NCBI RefSeq assembly: GCF_914767665.1
Contig: NC_059507.1
Location: 7,378,001-7,442,000 of the forward strand
From: Harmonia axyridis
Taxonomy: Eukaryota > Arthropoda > Insecta > Coleoptera > Coccinellidae
Length of the DNA stretch: 64,000 nucleotides
Reading direction: 5' to 3'
Shown here: positions 33,265 to 45,179 of the stretch, piece after piece
Layout: the number at the start of each line of letters is the position of its first letter
How positions within the stretch are numbered: position 1 is the stretch's first letter
Notes under the pieces: generated by a model
Databases searched by the model: none
Told to the model about the DNA's origin: nothing
What the model saw: only the letters and a program-made list of their open reading frames with translations
Translations under genes and position numbers: made by a program

Positions 33265-36200
33265 TCAATCTGTTTTCACTTCTTTTTTATTAGAATCTGT
33301 TCTCAATAGCCTTGGAATAAAGGAAAAAGCTGGCTTCAAAAAACTGTAGTATACCATAACAAGCCAAAGAAGGAAGAAGAATGCTATATCCAGCATATAG
33401 TATTCCGTGGTACTGAGGAACCTCGTAGGTGACTGTAGGTAACCTGCACCTCTATTTCGTAGCACATACTCCGTCCAGAACACTGCTCTGTCCAAAGGAG
33501 ATTCTTTTTGGTCCCGGAACACTTTCTGCCTCCTCAAAACTTCTATGCGATACTTCGGATCATGAATTATTCGTTTTATAGCCCACAAGAGGGTCTCAAC
33601 ATTGATTGTGGCTAAATCCAACTTGATGGCGTATCCGTCAGCTTCTGATTTGGCTGAATTTGCATCATGGTCGCAGAAAACCGGAAGAGTAACTATTGGA
33701 ACTCCATGGTAGACTGTCTCGAACATACTTAACAAGCCTCCGTGTGTAACAAATGCTTTGATTTTGGGGTGTCCTAGAAATGATTCAGATTCAGATCGGC
33801 CTTAGTCTCATGTCAAAAATGAAGAAAAACAATCTTTTTAATACTCATTATATTCTTGGAGTATAGATAATGAAAGGTTAAGATTTCAACATGAAATATT
33901 ACCAAGTAAATCTTGTTGTGGTAACCATCGGCCTAGTTTAACATTTTCCGGCAGATCTTCCATGTCTTCTCCTTCCCATTTCCAGAGTACCCTTTGCGGT
34001 AGTTGTCTGAATACTCGTATGAGCATCCTTCTGAAATACTCTGGCATGTTGAAGGCTTTCACTGATGATCCCATACTGAAGTAAATGAAACCTGCTTCAC
34101 CACTTCCATTTACGAATTCTTCGAGTCCCTTAATCAAATAATTAATTTTAGTTTGAGTATTTCACAAATCGAAATAGGGTTATCGATAGAAGGACTAATA
34201 TTGAGAAAAATTAATATTATTTTGTAGTGAACTGACAATCTCAAGTTTTTAATAATATCTATTCATTTTTTACAATGTCATTGTGTAAAATTCAGCTCTA
34301 CATGCAAAAATTGTTTGTAATGTTCCACTTTTCGAAAAGAGTGGGAGAAAGTTGTTTTTTTTTAATGATTAATAATAATAACATTTATTGATCTCTTAAG
34401 ACATTATAAAATGTATGAGATAAGTCACATCATAGAGAAAGAAGAAAAGAAAAATAAACAAATGAATTACAATTCAGTATAATATATAGCAACAATAATA
34501 ATAGAACAAATGCCTAACAATTGAGAGGAGAATCATGGAAATATTCGTTTATGCTATAAAAACATTTTCCAAGCAATAAAGACATTATTCTCTTTTTGAA
34601 ACTTGTACGATCTAAAAATTTGATTGATTCAGGCAATCTATTGAACAATTTTAATCCTTTATAAGTAGGTGAATTTTCGAATTTGGATGTGCTGTGCTTA
34701 GGCAGAGAGAGTATAGCAGTGTTTCTAGTAGCATAGCTGTGATAACTAGAAAGTTTTTCGAAAGATGCATAATAATAATGCATTAATTTTTTTTGTAGAA
34801 AATATTGTGGTCGTATTAGACATTTTAGACACAAGTGTGTTAATTAGTTCTGCTATTGTACTATTAATCATAATATATTGATGAAGTAAGTCTATATCCT
34901 TAATAATTTTAAACATACTTACTGGTGGAAGTGGTTTAGGATCTTTACAGTGTATACAAGCAATTTCTGCAACGTTGGGTAGATAAGCCTTAGAATAAGT
35001 AACTGCTGGGTGGGAGTTCTGAAGTATAAAACTAACATTGCTCGACATTTTGTATATGGCAGGCATGTCGTATCCAAATTTTTTTGATACAATTCCCTGA
35101 AATAATAGAATTTTAGTTTCTTCATAACTTTCACATTCTTGTTGCTATGCGTATGATATGATATACGAATAGAATATGATTGATTATTCTTCATCTCTAT
35201 TATGGTAGTCTGTTGTATATACAGAGCCGTCGCTAGGCTGAGAGACGATTTGCAAAATGTAAAAATGTTATAATCGGGAAACGTAAATTGGCGGATTCGC
35301 TTATATAAAGCGCATCCACCATATATACAACAATAAGTTCAATAAATTGTGTATAGATGGCCTAAGGGTAAAATCTGTAATAAATTTAAATTTTAGAATT
35401 TTAAAGAAAACTGACATTGATTTGAAGCACTTCTGTATTGAGTCTGAGCGCACGCACCTATTCAAACTGACTATGAATTTTCTCCAGACCATAAGGATTG
35501 TTGTTTTCGACTGAATAACATTTTAATTCGGAATTTTTCAACAATAATTTTTAATCTTGATGAATTATTGACTCCTCTTTCTGGAACTCTCAGTATAAAC
35601 GATAAATACTACATTCGAATTTATAATCTGTTAAAAAGTGTTGAACTGTTGCTTCCGGCTAATACTACAATCGAAAAGAATCCGATTTCCATTGTCATTA
35701 ACAAGACTTTCTCACCTGTATCATCCATCTGGTCATGATTGCGTGTAGTATATTTCCTGCCCAGAACCACACAGCATTGGAGGCTCTCTCATAAAGTTTC
35801 ATGTTGTCCGTGTAAGATGTTGCCAAGAAAGGTGTGGTAGAGTAGGGATTGGGGTTTCCTGCCAAAGATAAGCTTCCAGTGTACATCGCCACAGTATTGA
35901 TATACATGAAGGGTGCGTTGTAATGTTTAACGAATCCAAGAGCACATTCTGGAAAAGCACCGTCTAAAATCACCAGGTCGAAGGACTTGTGGATGTGAAG
36001 CATCTCGTTTGTTTCGGGATCTTCTAGTGTCTCTTCACAAGACTGAAAGCAGTGTTTTTTTTGTATTACAAAATTTTTTATTCATTGAATATACAAGGTA
36101 ACGGGTGTTTTTTTTCGAGGTATATAACTTTAAGTTGGCATTTCTGTTCAAGATGGCGACCGATTTAACAGTTGTCAAATGATTTATTCTCAGTTTGGTT

Positions 36201-38134
36201 TGGCAATTCATCATGAGTAGACTCACGCCTGAACAACGCTTGCAAATAGTGCAACTTCATTTCGAAAATAATGGTTCTGTGCGGAATACGTATCGCGCAC
36301 TACGTCCATTTTATTTTGTTTAGCGATGAAGCGCACTTCTGGTTGAATGGCTACGTCAACAAACAAAACTGCCGCATTTGGAGTGAAGCTAATCCTCAAG
36401 TGTATGTCGAAACATCGTTACATCCAGAAAAACTGACTGTTTGGTGCGCTTTATGGGCTATCATTGGTCCGTACTTCTTCAAAAACGATGTTGGCCAGAA
36501 CGTTACAATCAATGGTGATCGGTATAGAGCTATGATTACTAACTTTTGCATTCCTGAATTGAACAACCATGATGTCCAGGAGCTGTGGTTCCAACAAGAC
36601 GGCGCAACATGTCACACAGCTCGTGCCACAATCGATTTATTGAAAGACACGTTTGGTGACCGCCTAATTTCACGTTTTGGACCTGTGAATTGGCCTCCAA
36701 GGTCTTGTGATTTAACACCGCTAGACTACTTTCTGTGGGGCTATGTAAAGTCATTGGTCTATGCGGATAAGCCACAAACCCTTGACCATTTGGAAGACAA
36801 CATTCGCCGTGTTATTGCCGATATACGGCCACAAATGTTGGAAAAAGTCATCGAAAATTGGACGTCCAGATTGGACTACATCCGAACCAGCCGTGGCGGT
36901 CATATGCCAGAAATCATATTTAAAATGTAATGCCACAAGATTATCTTGCGGATAAATAAAATTCATGTCAATCGAATAATCCATCGTTGTTTTATTGCAA
37001 TTTAAAGTTCTATAGCTCTAAAAAAAAAACACCCTTTACAAGGTGCATGATATTCTTATTCTCTGATTCAAAGGAGGATCAGAGAGGTTTATAATATAGT
37101 TTATGAAATTAAAATATTGAAATAAATAGGCATAAATACATAAATACCATAACCTCATCAATTCAACTGTTTTCAAGCTATAATAAAAATTGAAAAATGG
37201 CGTGAAATGATAAGTTCTCATAACTTCTTTATTACTGGTGCTATAAACTTGAAAGAAAAACATTCTACAGGCACTTTTTTCAGTAGATTCCATTATTGGT
37301 GTAATCATTTGTTTTTATTGCGATTAGTTTTGAAGTTGAATGTAAACCATAAAAATTTCTATGTATGTATAGATACCGACACTATATTAATTCTTTTCTT
37401 GGAATCGTTCAACAAAATATGTGGTCCTACAAAATGACAATGATGTAATAAGCAGATAACGCGTAGACAGAGAGATATTATAATCAATTACAACATAGAA
37501 ATGAAGACGTATAATATGTATTATTTACATTTCTTGACAGGAGAATTGGTTAACCAATTCTCTTGTCAATACTAATCCTGTCATTGGCTGAAATTCAAAC
37601 TTCTTTAGTCTCATCTCCAGGGTCACATGACAGGAGGCTCAACCTTTCTCTCTTCAATGTTGATGTCAAAATGCTCAGCATGAGCGCTGAAGGGCGCATC
37701 TACGTATTATATAATCATTGTAAACAGATCACACATATTTAGTTTTACAGATAAATAATTCATTTTTCATTTTTTTTTACAAAATGTTTTTTTTCGTTTC
37801 CACTCACCTTATAGCCATATCTTATCATGTCCAGAGGATGAACAGGCAGTTCGTTCCTCATCCTGGCACCTACTAGGTCCCAATTGGTGAAATTTTTAAC
37901 GAAGAAGACTAGATTAGTGGGAGTTATTTCTTCCAATCCCGGCAGAACGAAATCCGGTGGAAAAGCATTCAAAAATGTTATATTATGTCCTCTTGTCACG
38001 AGTCCTCCTGCCAATTCCCAAAAAGGTATTTTGTGCGATTTCGTCCCTCCTAAAGTAATCATCAGGATGTTAGAACAGGTACATAGTTTTATTAAGACCA
38101 AAGCAACGAATGCTATTCTTGATGCGTGCTTCAT
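33265..38134 (-). CDS. UDP-glycosyltransferase, membrane-bound, UGT50-like
   Basis: Five exons: 37808-38134, 35716-36042, 34923-35096, 33903-34128 and 33265-33773. Phases agree; total 1563 bp, 520 residues, a normal UGT length. Family role: transfer of a sugar from a UDP-sugar to small lipophilic acceptors in the ER lumen. Signal peptide MKHASRIAFVALVLIKLCTC; catalytic His34 in GGTKSHKIPF; acceptor-side domain to about 270; IYFSMGSSV, RVLWKWEG and LGRWLPQQDLLGHPKIKAFV then THGGLLSMFETVYHGVP form the donor-binding half. One transmembrane helix (about 477-496, LDIAFFFLLWLVMVYY) is followed by a short lysine-bearing tail. The donor motif usually ending D-Q reads PVFCDHDANSAKSE, as I recall for the conserved insect UGT50 group; that subfamily call is inference. 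The 33903-34128 exon has a weak acceptor (GATTAAG). Introns hold a LINE fragment and a DD41D transposon. Confidence 0.93.
34365..34850 (-). pseudogene. 5'-truncated non-LTR retrotransposon (LINE) 3' end in a UGT intron
   Basis: The minus strand encodes the C-terminal tail typical of jockey/CR1-like reverse transcriptases: SYHSYATRNTAILSLPKHS, then YKGLKLFNRLPESIKFL and FKKRIMSLLLGKCFYSINEY, ending in a stop near 34518. About 150 bp of AT-rich 3' UTR follows and ends in a TTATTATTATTAAT tail near 34370, as in elements that terminate in a short microsatellite. The polymerase core is absent. It sits between UGT exons 3 and 4, in the same orientation as the gene. Confidence 0.85.
36101..37036 (+). 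mobile_element. DD41D Tc1/mariner deletion derivative, copy A, in UGT intron 1
   Basis: 936 bp between TA dinucleotides. The ends match as inverted repeats: ACGGGTGTTTTTTTTCGAGG at the left, AAGGGTGTTTTTTTTTTAGA read from the right, both continuing into ATA.AACTTTAA. The first codons (MSRLTPEQRLQIVQLHFENN) are present, but the rest of the DNA-binding domain is deleted: NTYRALRP joins directly to FYFV and, after a stop, LFSDEAHFWLNG. From 36322 on the catalytic core is open: Asp in FSDEAHF, Asp in FQQDGATCH, Asp in DLTPLDYFLWG, with 41 residues between the last two by my count. Non-autonomous. Confidence 0.9.
37534..37569. repeat. Short hairpin in UGT intron 1
   Basis: TTGACAGGAGAATTGG, TTAA, CCAATTCTCTTGTCAA: 16-base arms with one mismatch. 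It could be a remnant of a foldback element; no function can be read from it. Confidence 0.75.
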
Positions 38135-38319
38135 TTTCTGAAAAGAAGCAGATTCGAAGGAATTCTAGCAAAATATTAATACAATTCATTATGGAAATTA
38201 AGTTGCTATATTGAGTGAAATATGGCAAACATTAAAAAAAAATTCTGACTCTGCCTCGAAATTCGAAAATATACTTAGACATCGTGATAAAATGACATAT
38301 AGCTACTAAGATGGGATTC

Positions 38320-38465
38320 ATTAAGCCAAGTAGCTTGACTTTTTAACCGACTACTTGACTTGAAAATCAAGCTCATGAAAAATTACACACTTAAGCTTGA
38401 CTTTTAGATATTAATTTATTGCTTGACTTGATATCAAGGTACTTGATATTACTTGAACTTGATAT
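38320..38465. repeat. Cluster of short CTTGACTT-type repeats
   Basis: The motif CTTGACTT, or CTTGATAT, or its complement occurs about eight times in 150 bp, some copies facing each other (ACTTGACTTGAAAATCAAGC). Such subterminal repeats are common in hAT elements, and a hAT transposase relic lies just downstream, so they may belong together. Confidence 0.5.
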
Positions 38466-38619
38466 GCACGCGTCACACGGCATATATTTTTGCAAACTCG
38501 TGCGCGCTTAGACTAAATAAAGGGGATTCCTCGAGCGCCGAGAGACTGAAGCATTCGCCAGTGTGATTTTATTAGTAGTTTTTTCACATTTCTATTAAAT
38601 CTATTTGAAGATTTTGGTA

Positions 38620-38815
38620 GTTTCACAAATATCTTTCCAAACTTGGCCAAAATGGCCAAGGATTTTTTGTCAACGCCAGCATCTTCAGCTCCTGTTAAAA
38701 GACAATTTTCCAGAGCTGCTCTTGCAGTTATAAAAACCAGTAATAGGTTAGGCGACAAATCTATAAGATGCCTCAGTGTCTTAGATCCTGGATGGAAAAT
38801 TATGATATCAAACAA
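38620..38815 (+). pseudogene. hAT transposase C-terminal dimerisation domain relic
   Basis: The plus strand reads LAKMAKDFLSTPASSAPVKR, then QFSRAALAVIKTSNRLGDKS and IRCLSVLDPG. This is the hAT C-terminal pattern: A-x-D-x-L-x-x-P-A-x-S, then V-E-R-x-F-S, and N-R-L-x-x-x-x-x-x-x-L-x-x-L. The rest of the transposase is absent, and the key Glu of the V-E-R motif is replaced by Lys. Confidence 0.75.
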
Positions 38816-38829
38816 AGGTTGGAGGTTTC

Positions 38830-40990
38830 TCAATATTAAGAAACTTTATTTTTAATTATTTTTGATTTTGTTATGATTTATAGTGATTCAATTTATGTTT
38901 CTATTTCAAAAAAGTTGATATTTTCGGTTCTTTTATACAATAAGTTTTATAAATAAGCGAGTACTTTGAGCATTTGCTGTAAATTTTTACTAATACTGTT
39001 TGTTCAAAATATTTTTCTTTCGATAGAAATTATACGATCAATTAGAACATCTCTATTTCATTTAGTTTTATCGGTTCCATAATTCCATAAAAACACCCTG
39101 TAACTTTGTGAATATTGACTTTATAGACACAAACTGCAGGTTCATACAAATTTGAATCCATGCATATATTTGTGCTACATTCATAGTTAGCTTCCAACAC
39201 TTGGACTTCTATATTTTACCCGGATAGTACTATATTGTATCAAAACTGCACGGATTCGTTTGTCTGTGAGATGCTATATCATCAATTTCGAGACATTCTG
39301 AGGAAAATGTCTTGGCACCCCATTGTCAGATTATCTATTTGTGAGAAACAATTCACATATCATATGTAAATGACATCAATAGTGATCAATTATTATCCCT
39401 GAGGATATATGATTTTGATTTTCCCATTTTCCCCCATTACAGCTCGCGGTGTCTGGTTATGAACATTTTTGCTAACATATTTGATATTATTGGACATCAG
39501 ATATATGAGGATTCAGTTATCATGGTCTCTCTTAAAAAAATCTCACAATATGTCGTTTCTCGGTCATGTGAATTATTCTGGCGTTATTTTGTGGCATGAA
39601 AAGATGTATGGAAGATCTTGGATTTTGTATCTCATTTCAAAGCCAATGTGGAGCAGTGTATAAAAAATTATCGATGGCGGTGCCTAATATAACCAAGGAA
39701 GATAATTTCTCAGTCGGGTTCTGACCGCCGAACATCCAAATTCCATCCCAACCGGAAATGAGAGCTCCCTGATTGATAAGCAAAAACCCCGAAAATTGCA
39801 AAAAATCCATTTTCAAAGCTCCATATCTCGAAAACTGTCCATTTTTGAGCTTTGTGGCTATGGACACTTCTGATCAGTTTATCAAGAACTACAACATATC
39901 AAAAATTCAGCCAAATTCACGGAAAGCCATTTCCCATAAGAAACATGCGGGGTCCTTTCTGATAGGGTTGCAACCCTCTCCAGGGGTTGCTAGTAGAAAC
40001 AAACTTTGTATCCCAGATCATGTCCCCATGTCATCAAAAACCGACCTGTCTGAGTGTTTTCACAAATTCTGATTCGTTCTTGCGTTATTGAGGGTGGACA
40101 CTTTTAAATGAGACACCCTGTATATATAAATATATACATATAAATGTACGAGCACACAAGAGCTTCATACTTCAGGCAGTGCTATCCTCATTTTCATCTT
40201 TTAGAACTCAAATTAGCATATTGCGCATTTTACATCATCTACGTTCTAATCAGGCGTTAGAGCTGAAATTTTCAACATCTATAATGAATAAATCGATTAC
40301 AAAACAAACTCGAGATGAAATTAATTTCTAATAAGCTAGTCGTGAGGATGAATCTTGAATCGAATCAATCAAATTCGAAAATGACAGCGACCATCTATTG
40401 AGAGACGAATCATCTGGAGTGGAACTATAGAAGTAAAAGTACTTTGACTAGAGAAAGAAACAGGGACATCACGCAAAATGAACTTCAGGGGATATGGCTA
40501 CTCGAACCGTGACAAAAATTGCTATAATGGGTTTCTCCTATTAAGAGGAAAGTTTTCTGGCGACAAGGTAGATGGTGTACCTAAAGTCAAGAAACCGTTT
40601 CTTTCAAGATTCTTATCAAATGCTAAATGCAGCTCCAATGAAAGGGAATTTTGTATGCTCATTACTCTTTGAAAATGAAACTTTTATTGAATAAATAATT
40701 TGTAGTAGAAATTCCGATAATAAATTAAAAGAAATTTGAAAAAACTCAGTAACTTTTTTTGCGCTCGTTCATTCATTAGCTTATTATTGCTCCTTCGAAT
40801 AATAAAATGCTGTTTCATTAAACCTAAATCCAAAACCTCATAACTTTTGGGAACAGGGTGTTAAAGTTTCAATAAAGAAAAAACCAAATTCTTTCATCAT
40901 GATTTCAATAGCTTCATAGATATTTTTATGAAATTTGTGCCATTACGTAATTGATATGAAGGATTTATTTTAATTTTTTCATCCTTGTAT
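38830..40990. other. Intergenic with MITE-like debris
   Basis: No gene recognised. GACACCCTGTATATATA near 40107, read inward as ACAGGGTGTCTCATTTAAAA, is a common insect MITE terminus; its partner end was not found. ACACCCTGTA also occurs near 39094 in the same orientation. The frames at 39637-39867 and 39773-40072 lie in this repeat-like DNA. Confidence 0.45.
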
Positions 40991-40992
40991 AT

Positions 40993-41938
40993 TAGGCCAA
41001 TTGAAAAGACCCCGGTCTGATGCACAGATGGCGGTGCTACTATTAAATCCATATGATTTTTAGTTAATACCAACCTTCAAACGATACGTGTCAAAATTTG
41101 ACAGCAGTCCGACCATTAGTTTGAGAGATATTGCGTTGTGAGTGTAGATACTTTTGTTATTTGAAAAAATATGGAACACAAATTTCGTGTGCTGATAAAA
41201 TATTGCTTTTGAAGGAAAAAATACAGTTGAAGCAAAATTTTGGCTTGATGAAGAGTTTTCTGGGTCTGCACCAGGAAAAATCAACCATCATTGATTGGTA
41301 TGCGTAAAAATGGTATAAAATGAGCACTGAAGACGGCGACCGCAGTGGACGTCCAAAAGAGGCTGTCACCGACGAAAAAATCAAAAAAGTTCACAGAATA
41401 ATTTTGAATGGCCGTAAAGTGAAGTTGATCGAGGTAGCAGACATTGTGAAGATATCATCTGAACGTGTACATCATATCATTCATGAATATATGTACATGA
41501 GAAAGCTGTGTGCAAAATGGGTGCCGCGCGAGCTCAAAATCAATCAAAAGCAACAACGTGTTAATGATGCAGAGCAGTGTTTGAAGCTGTTTAAGTGCAA
41601 TAAACCTGAATTTTTGCGTCGATATAGACAATGGATGCAACATGGCACCATCATTTCACTCCGGAGTCCAATCGATAGTCAGCTGAGTGGACTGCACACG
41701 TGCACACGATGAACCGAATCCAAAGCGAGGAAAACACAACAGTGATCTGGCAAGGTTATGGCATCAGTATTTTGGGATGCGCAAGGTATAATATTCATTG
41801 ATTACCTCCAAAAGGGCCAGACCATCAACAGCAATTATTAAATATCGTTATTGGATCGTTTAAAGGATGAAATCGATAAAAAACGAACCCATTTGAAGAA
41901 AAAAAGGTGCTGTTTCATCAAGACAATGCGCTGTCTAT
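40993..41938 (+). pseudogene. Irritans-type mariner, 5' fragment
   Basis: It begins with the terminus TTAGGCCAATTGAAAAGACC and CCCGGTCTGATGC, the same as the copy ending at 63427. A broken transposase follows: a shifted N-terminal helix-turn-helix, EDGDRSGRPKEAVTDEKIKK, VKISSERVHHIIHEYMYMRK, then KWVPRELK. Beyond about 41640 frameshifts accumulate. The homology stops within the second catalytic box (HQDNA) at about 41938; the expected YSPDLAPSD region and right terminus are missing. The break abuts the hairpin region at 42.1 kb. Confidence 0.88.
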
Positions 41939-42139
41939 CGTTCCATTTTCAGTAATGGCGTAGTTTTTTCTTATCATATGGCAAAAGATAAAAGCTTCAG
42001 AAAGCGGGACATTCAAAATGAAACCTTGATTTGGAAAACCTTTTACAAGCGCGCAAAAAGTTATTTTGTTCCTATTACAATTCTCAATCAACAAAACTAA
42101 CCTTGCTTGACAGTTATGTGGTATTATCGTAAGTAATTG

Positions 42140-42322
42140 CACAAGTGCATCAAAATTACCGATAATTTTGCATGACAGCGTGTTGTCATAAAAACTGCAT
42201 AAGTTCATTTTCACCGAAAGGTGAAGGGCTCTTTCTCCAAAAATGAAAATGACCGAATGCAGTTTTTCAAAGAAAACACGCTGGAATGCGAAATTATCCG
42301 GTAATTTTGATGCACGAGTGTA
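42140..42322. repeat. About 180-bp imperfect hairpin
   Basis: The left arm starts CACAAGTGCATCAAAATTACC and the right arm ends GGTAATTTTGATGCACGAGTG. They pair through CAGCGTGTT/AACACGCTG, AAAACTGCAT/ATGCAGTTTT and TCATTTTCA/TGAAAATGA, and meet near 42225. Arms are about 80 bp with scattered mismatches. A 165-codon frame on the minus strand (41918-42415) crosses it and is probably a by-product. Confidence 0.8.
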
Positions 42323-42579
42323 ATTCGGGGGAATATTTCCCGAATAAACCATTACATCACTTGTCAAACTGATGTAGAATGGAATTGCCATAGATTCGAA
42401 CTGTGTAAGAAGCATAGAAACTATGCATCTATGAACAGAACAATTATCGCAGTGCAGTTTCGCTTCCTACAAAGCAATTATCGCTGTAATTTTTGATAAT
42501 TGTTCTCCATATACATAGAATTTTTGACAGGAGGGAAATATTCAATAAAATAATACAATACATATTGAAATAGTATATT

Positions 42580-44240
42580 ATATACCGCGGGACTGAAGTA
42601 GTACATTCAATCCTGAAGGTAAAGTTTATGGCCCGACCGCAGGGAGGGCCATAATTTACCTGAAGGATTAAATGTACTTCAGTCGCAAGGTATATACGAT
42701 ACTTTTCGTACTTCCGGTATGATTTTATTAATTATTTCAATAATTTCAATCAGTTTTTTCTCTCTTCAACTCATTTAATAAACTGTCTTTAAAATAAGTT
42801 ACCATAGTAACATTGCGTTGTGACAATTATAATTTAGAAACATTGTCATTACTAGTGTCATTGTAAAGAAACATTGTTATTGATAATTATTGGTATCATA
42901 AGTGAAGAAGGTGTATCTGATATTGATAAAAGAGCAGCCGAAGTAGGTGAAGAATTGTTACCACCGAAATCTAGAAAACTATACGAGCAGCAGTACGATG
43001 CTTTTAAAAAGTGGTGCCGCTTAAAAAATGTGAGACAACCTACTGAAAATGCGCTGTTAGTCTACTTCAATGATAAATCAAAAGCGGTTTGTGCCTCAAC
43101 TCTCTGGACACATTACTCAATGCTGAAATCGGTTATTAACATTAGAGAAGATATTGATATAAGTAAATTTCCAAAATTATTAGCTTTTTTGAAGAGAAGA
43201 AATGAGGGATTTAAGCCAAAGAAGTCAAGAATTCTCACGTCTGGGCAGGTAGATCAGTTCTTACGGGAGGCTCCGGATGATAAATATTTAATGCTTAAGG
43301 TAAATTTGGAAATTTGTTTATATTCAGAAATTTTAAGAAATCAATTTTTTTGTAGGTAGCACTTATTTTGGGCGTTGCGGGAGCTTGTCGTGGAAAAGAG
43401 TTGGTTGATTTAGAAATCGACGATGTGAGAGATTTGGGCGATTCCTTCCTAATTGCGATTAGAAACACCAAAAATAAAATTGACCGAAATTTTGTGATCA
43501 AAAATTCAGAAAACAGTGCCATCAGTTTTGTGGCGATATTTCTAAAATATGTGGCATTGCGAAAGACAGGGACACCTCATTCAAAATTTTTTGTTCAATA
43601 CATCAACAAAGAATGTACTACGCGAGTAGTAGGAAAAAACATGTTTGGTACATTTCCACGGCAAATAGCAGCTTTCTTGAAATTAGAAAATGCGACGTCT
43701 TATACGGGACATTGTTTTAGACGCACATCTGCGTCTTTGTTAGCTGATTCGGGAGCAACAATAGACGTGCTGAAGAGACATGGAGGATGGAAATCCTCCA
43801 ACGTGGCCGAGGGATATATTGAATCGTCTATTAAAAATAAACAAAAAATTTCAGATAAAATATTTGGTCAAGTCGCCGATTCGTCCACTATAGTTATGTC
43901 ACAGTCCTCATATTCTCGCTTCCTGTTTCTGCAGGATCTTCGAAACAAACACCAGTTCAATATGAAAAGGACCTATCTGTTACTCGTCAGTTACCTGGTG
44001 CATTAACCCAGGAAAGACTGGTCAATATGACGAACTGTCACAATATTAATTTGAATATTAACGTTAATTACCATTCTAATTAATAATATTATTCAATAAA
44101 ATATCCCTTAAATTCGTTTGTTTGTGATTTAATCGTTCCGGGAGTTTCGTCAATATTTAATCCCGGAGGGATTAAATGTGACACTTTAGTACCTGTCACA
44201 AGGGAGTGAAGTTGTCACTTTAGGCCCGGAAGTAGGAAAA
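42580..44240 (+). mobile_element. Crypton-like tyrosine-recombinase element with palindromic ends
   Basis: Limits are drawn from structure. At the left, 42580-42697 is a 118-bp hairpin (TATATACC..GGGACTGAAGTA against TACTTCAGTC..GGTATATA, meeting at GGCCC/GGGCC), followed at 42700 by ACTTTTCGTACTTCCGG. At the right, 44161-44236 holds ATCCCGGAGGGATTAAATG, a GTGACA/TGTCAC pair and GGCCCGGAAGTAGGAAAATA, whose complement resembles the left CTTTTCGTACTTCCGG. The phrase GA(A/G)GGATTAAATGT occurs at both ends in the same orientation. Cryptons as described have no terminal inverted repeats, so this arrangement is unusual. Target duplication not determined. Confidence 0.65.
42874..44083 (+). CDS. Tyrosine recombinase (Crypton-like), one short intron, 3' frameshift
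   Basis: Exon 42874-43299, a 56-bp intron (GTAAATTT..TTTTTGTAG), then 43356-44006 give 358 codons. The reading frame has no ATG near 42874, so the true start may be upstream or lost. The N-terminal core-binding domain (residues about 35-110, YEQQYDAFKKWC) precedes a phage-integrase fold: Arg154 in GACRGKELVDL, His261 and Arg264 in YTGHCFRRTS, Trp287 in KRHGGWKSS and Tyr296 in EGYIESS. The R..HxxR..W..Y spacing is right for tyrosine recombinases, which break and rejoin DNA through a 3'-phosphotyrosine. Near 43930 the frame shifts by one; the alternative frame continues GSSKQTPVQYEKDLSV and ends NCHNINLNINVNYHSN at 44083. Either a 1-bp indel or a very short intron explains this. Host-type codon use throughout. 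Confidence 0.82.
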
Positions 44241-44249
44241 TATAGTTTC

Positions 44250-45179
44250 TCATGCGGATTTGACGTGATTTTCCATGTGGGAACATAGAAAGTCGAAACC
44301 TTCAGCCACATTCACAGAACAATTGACTATAATTGTGAATGCTATTACCCTTTGCAAAAATTTATTACAGATTGAAATTTTCTGAAGTGAAGCTCGAAAA
44401 ACTTAAATGTGGTGATATACCCGATAGGTTATAGCTTCTAGGGTGTTATAACAGGTAATTGCTTCCTCAGTAATAACTTCGTACAGAGAGAAATCTTCTA
44501 GCGGACGGTACAGGTTGAATAACCGATGTTAAGTTATTTACTTATAGGAAGATAAGAGAATTCTTCGCATTGAAAAACCCAACTATTGTAAACAAGTTAG
44601 TATGATTCATTTTATTCATATCGCGAATAGGAAATCGTTCGGAATTTGAAGTGTACTCTTACTTGTATTTCTATGAGCAAATAGGACACCGACAATATCT
44701 CTTTCCTGGAGGTCGTTAAAAAATAATTTACGATTTCTTCGAGTGTTCGGAAATAACCGTGAATTACATGAAGAAAATCCTATTCGGAGAATGATAATTT
44801 AATTTACATGTTCAAAAATTGAAATTTCATGATAATGACAGAATATTTTATTGACTTGGTCGTAAGATGGTAGAAATATAATTGATAATAATTATAGGTA
44901 CACACTTTTTCATTAGGTGAATAACAATTGTATTACTACACAATTCAAACTATAGTTTCTTACTTTTTGGATAACTAAACTTAGTAGGTAATTGATAAAT
45001 TTCATATACCGGTTGATTCAAAAATACTTTGCCAAAAATCAGGAGATGATTCCTCCCAATATTCTAATATGAATTGTCCAAATAAATATATTCCCGGAAA
45101 CGCTTCGTTTCCAAGATACAAGGTGTTGAAATTTTTTTTATTTCCGTTTTTTTAAATAACTTTCGAAGTACAGTGTGTC
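44250..45179. other. Intergenic; MITE-like debris at right
   Basis: No gene recognised. Near 45095-45130, CCCGGAAACGCTTCGTTTCC followed by AAGATACAAGGTGTTG resembles the end of a common insect MITE with an internal hairpin. The rest is AT-rich. Confidence 0.45.

Noticed and set aside
38513..38833. 106-codon minus-strand frame
   Set aside because: Antisense to the hAT dimerisation-domain relic, which is the meaningful strand.
41918..42415. 165-codon minus-strand frame
   Set aside because: It overlaps the mariner break and the long hairpin, whose arms keep frames open; no domain is recognisable.
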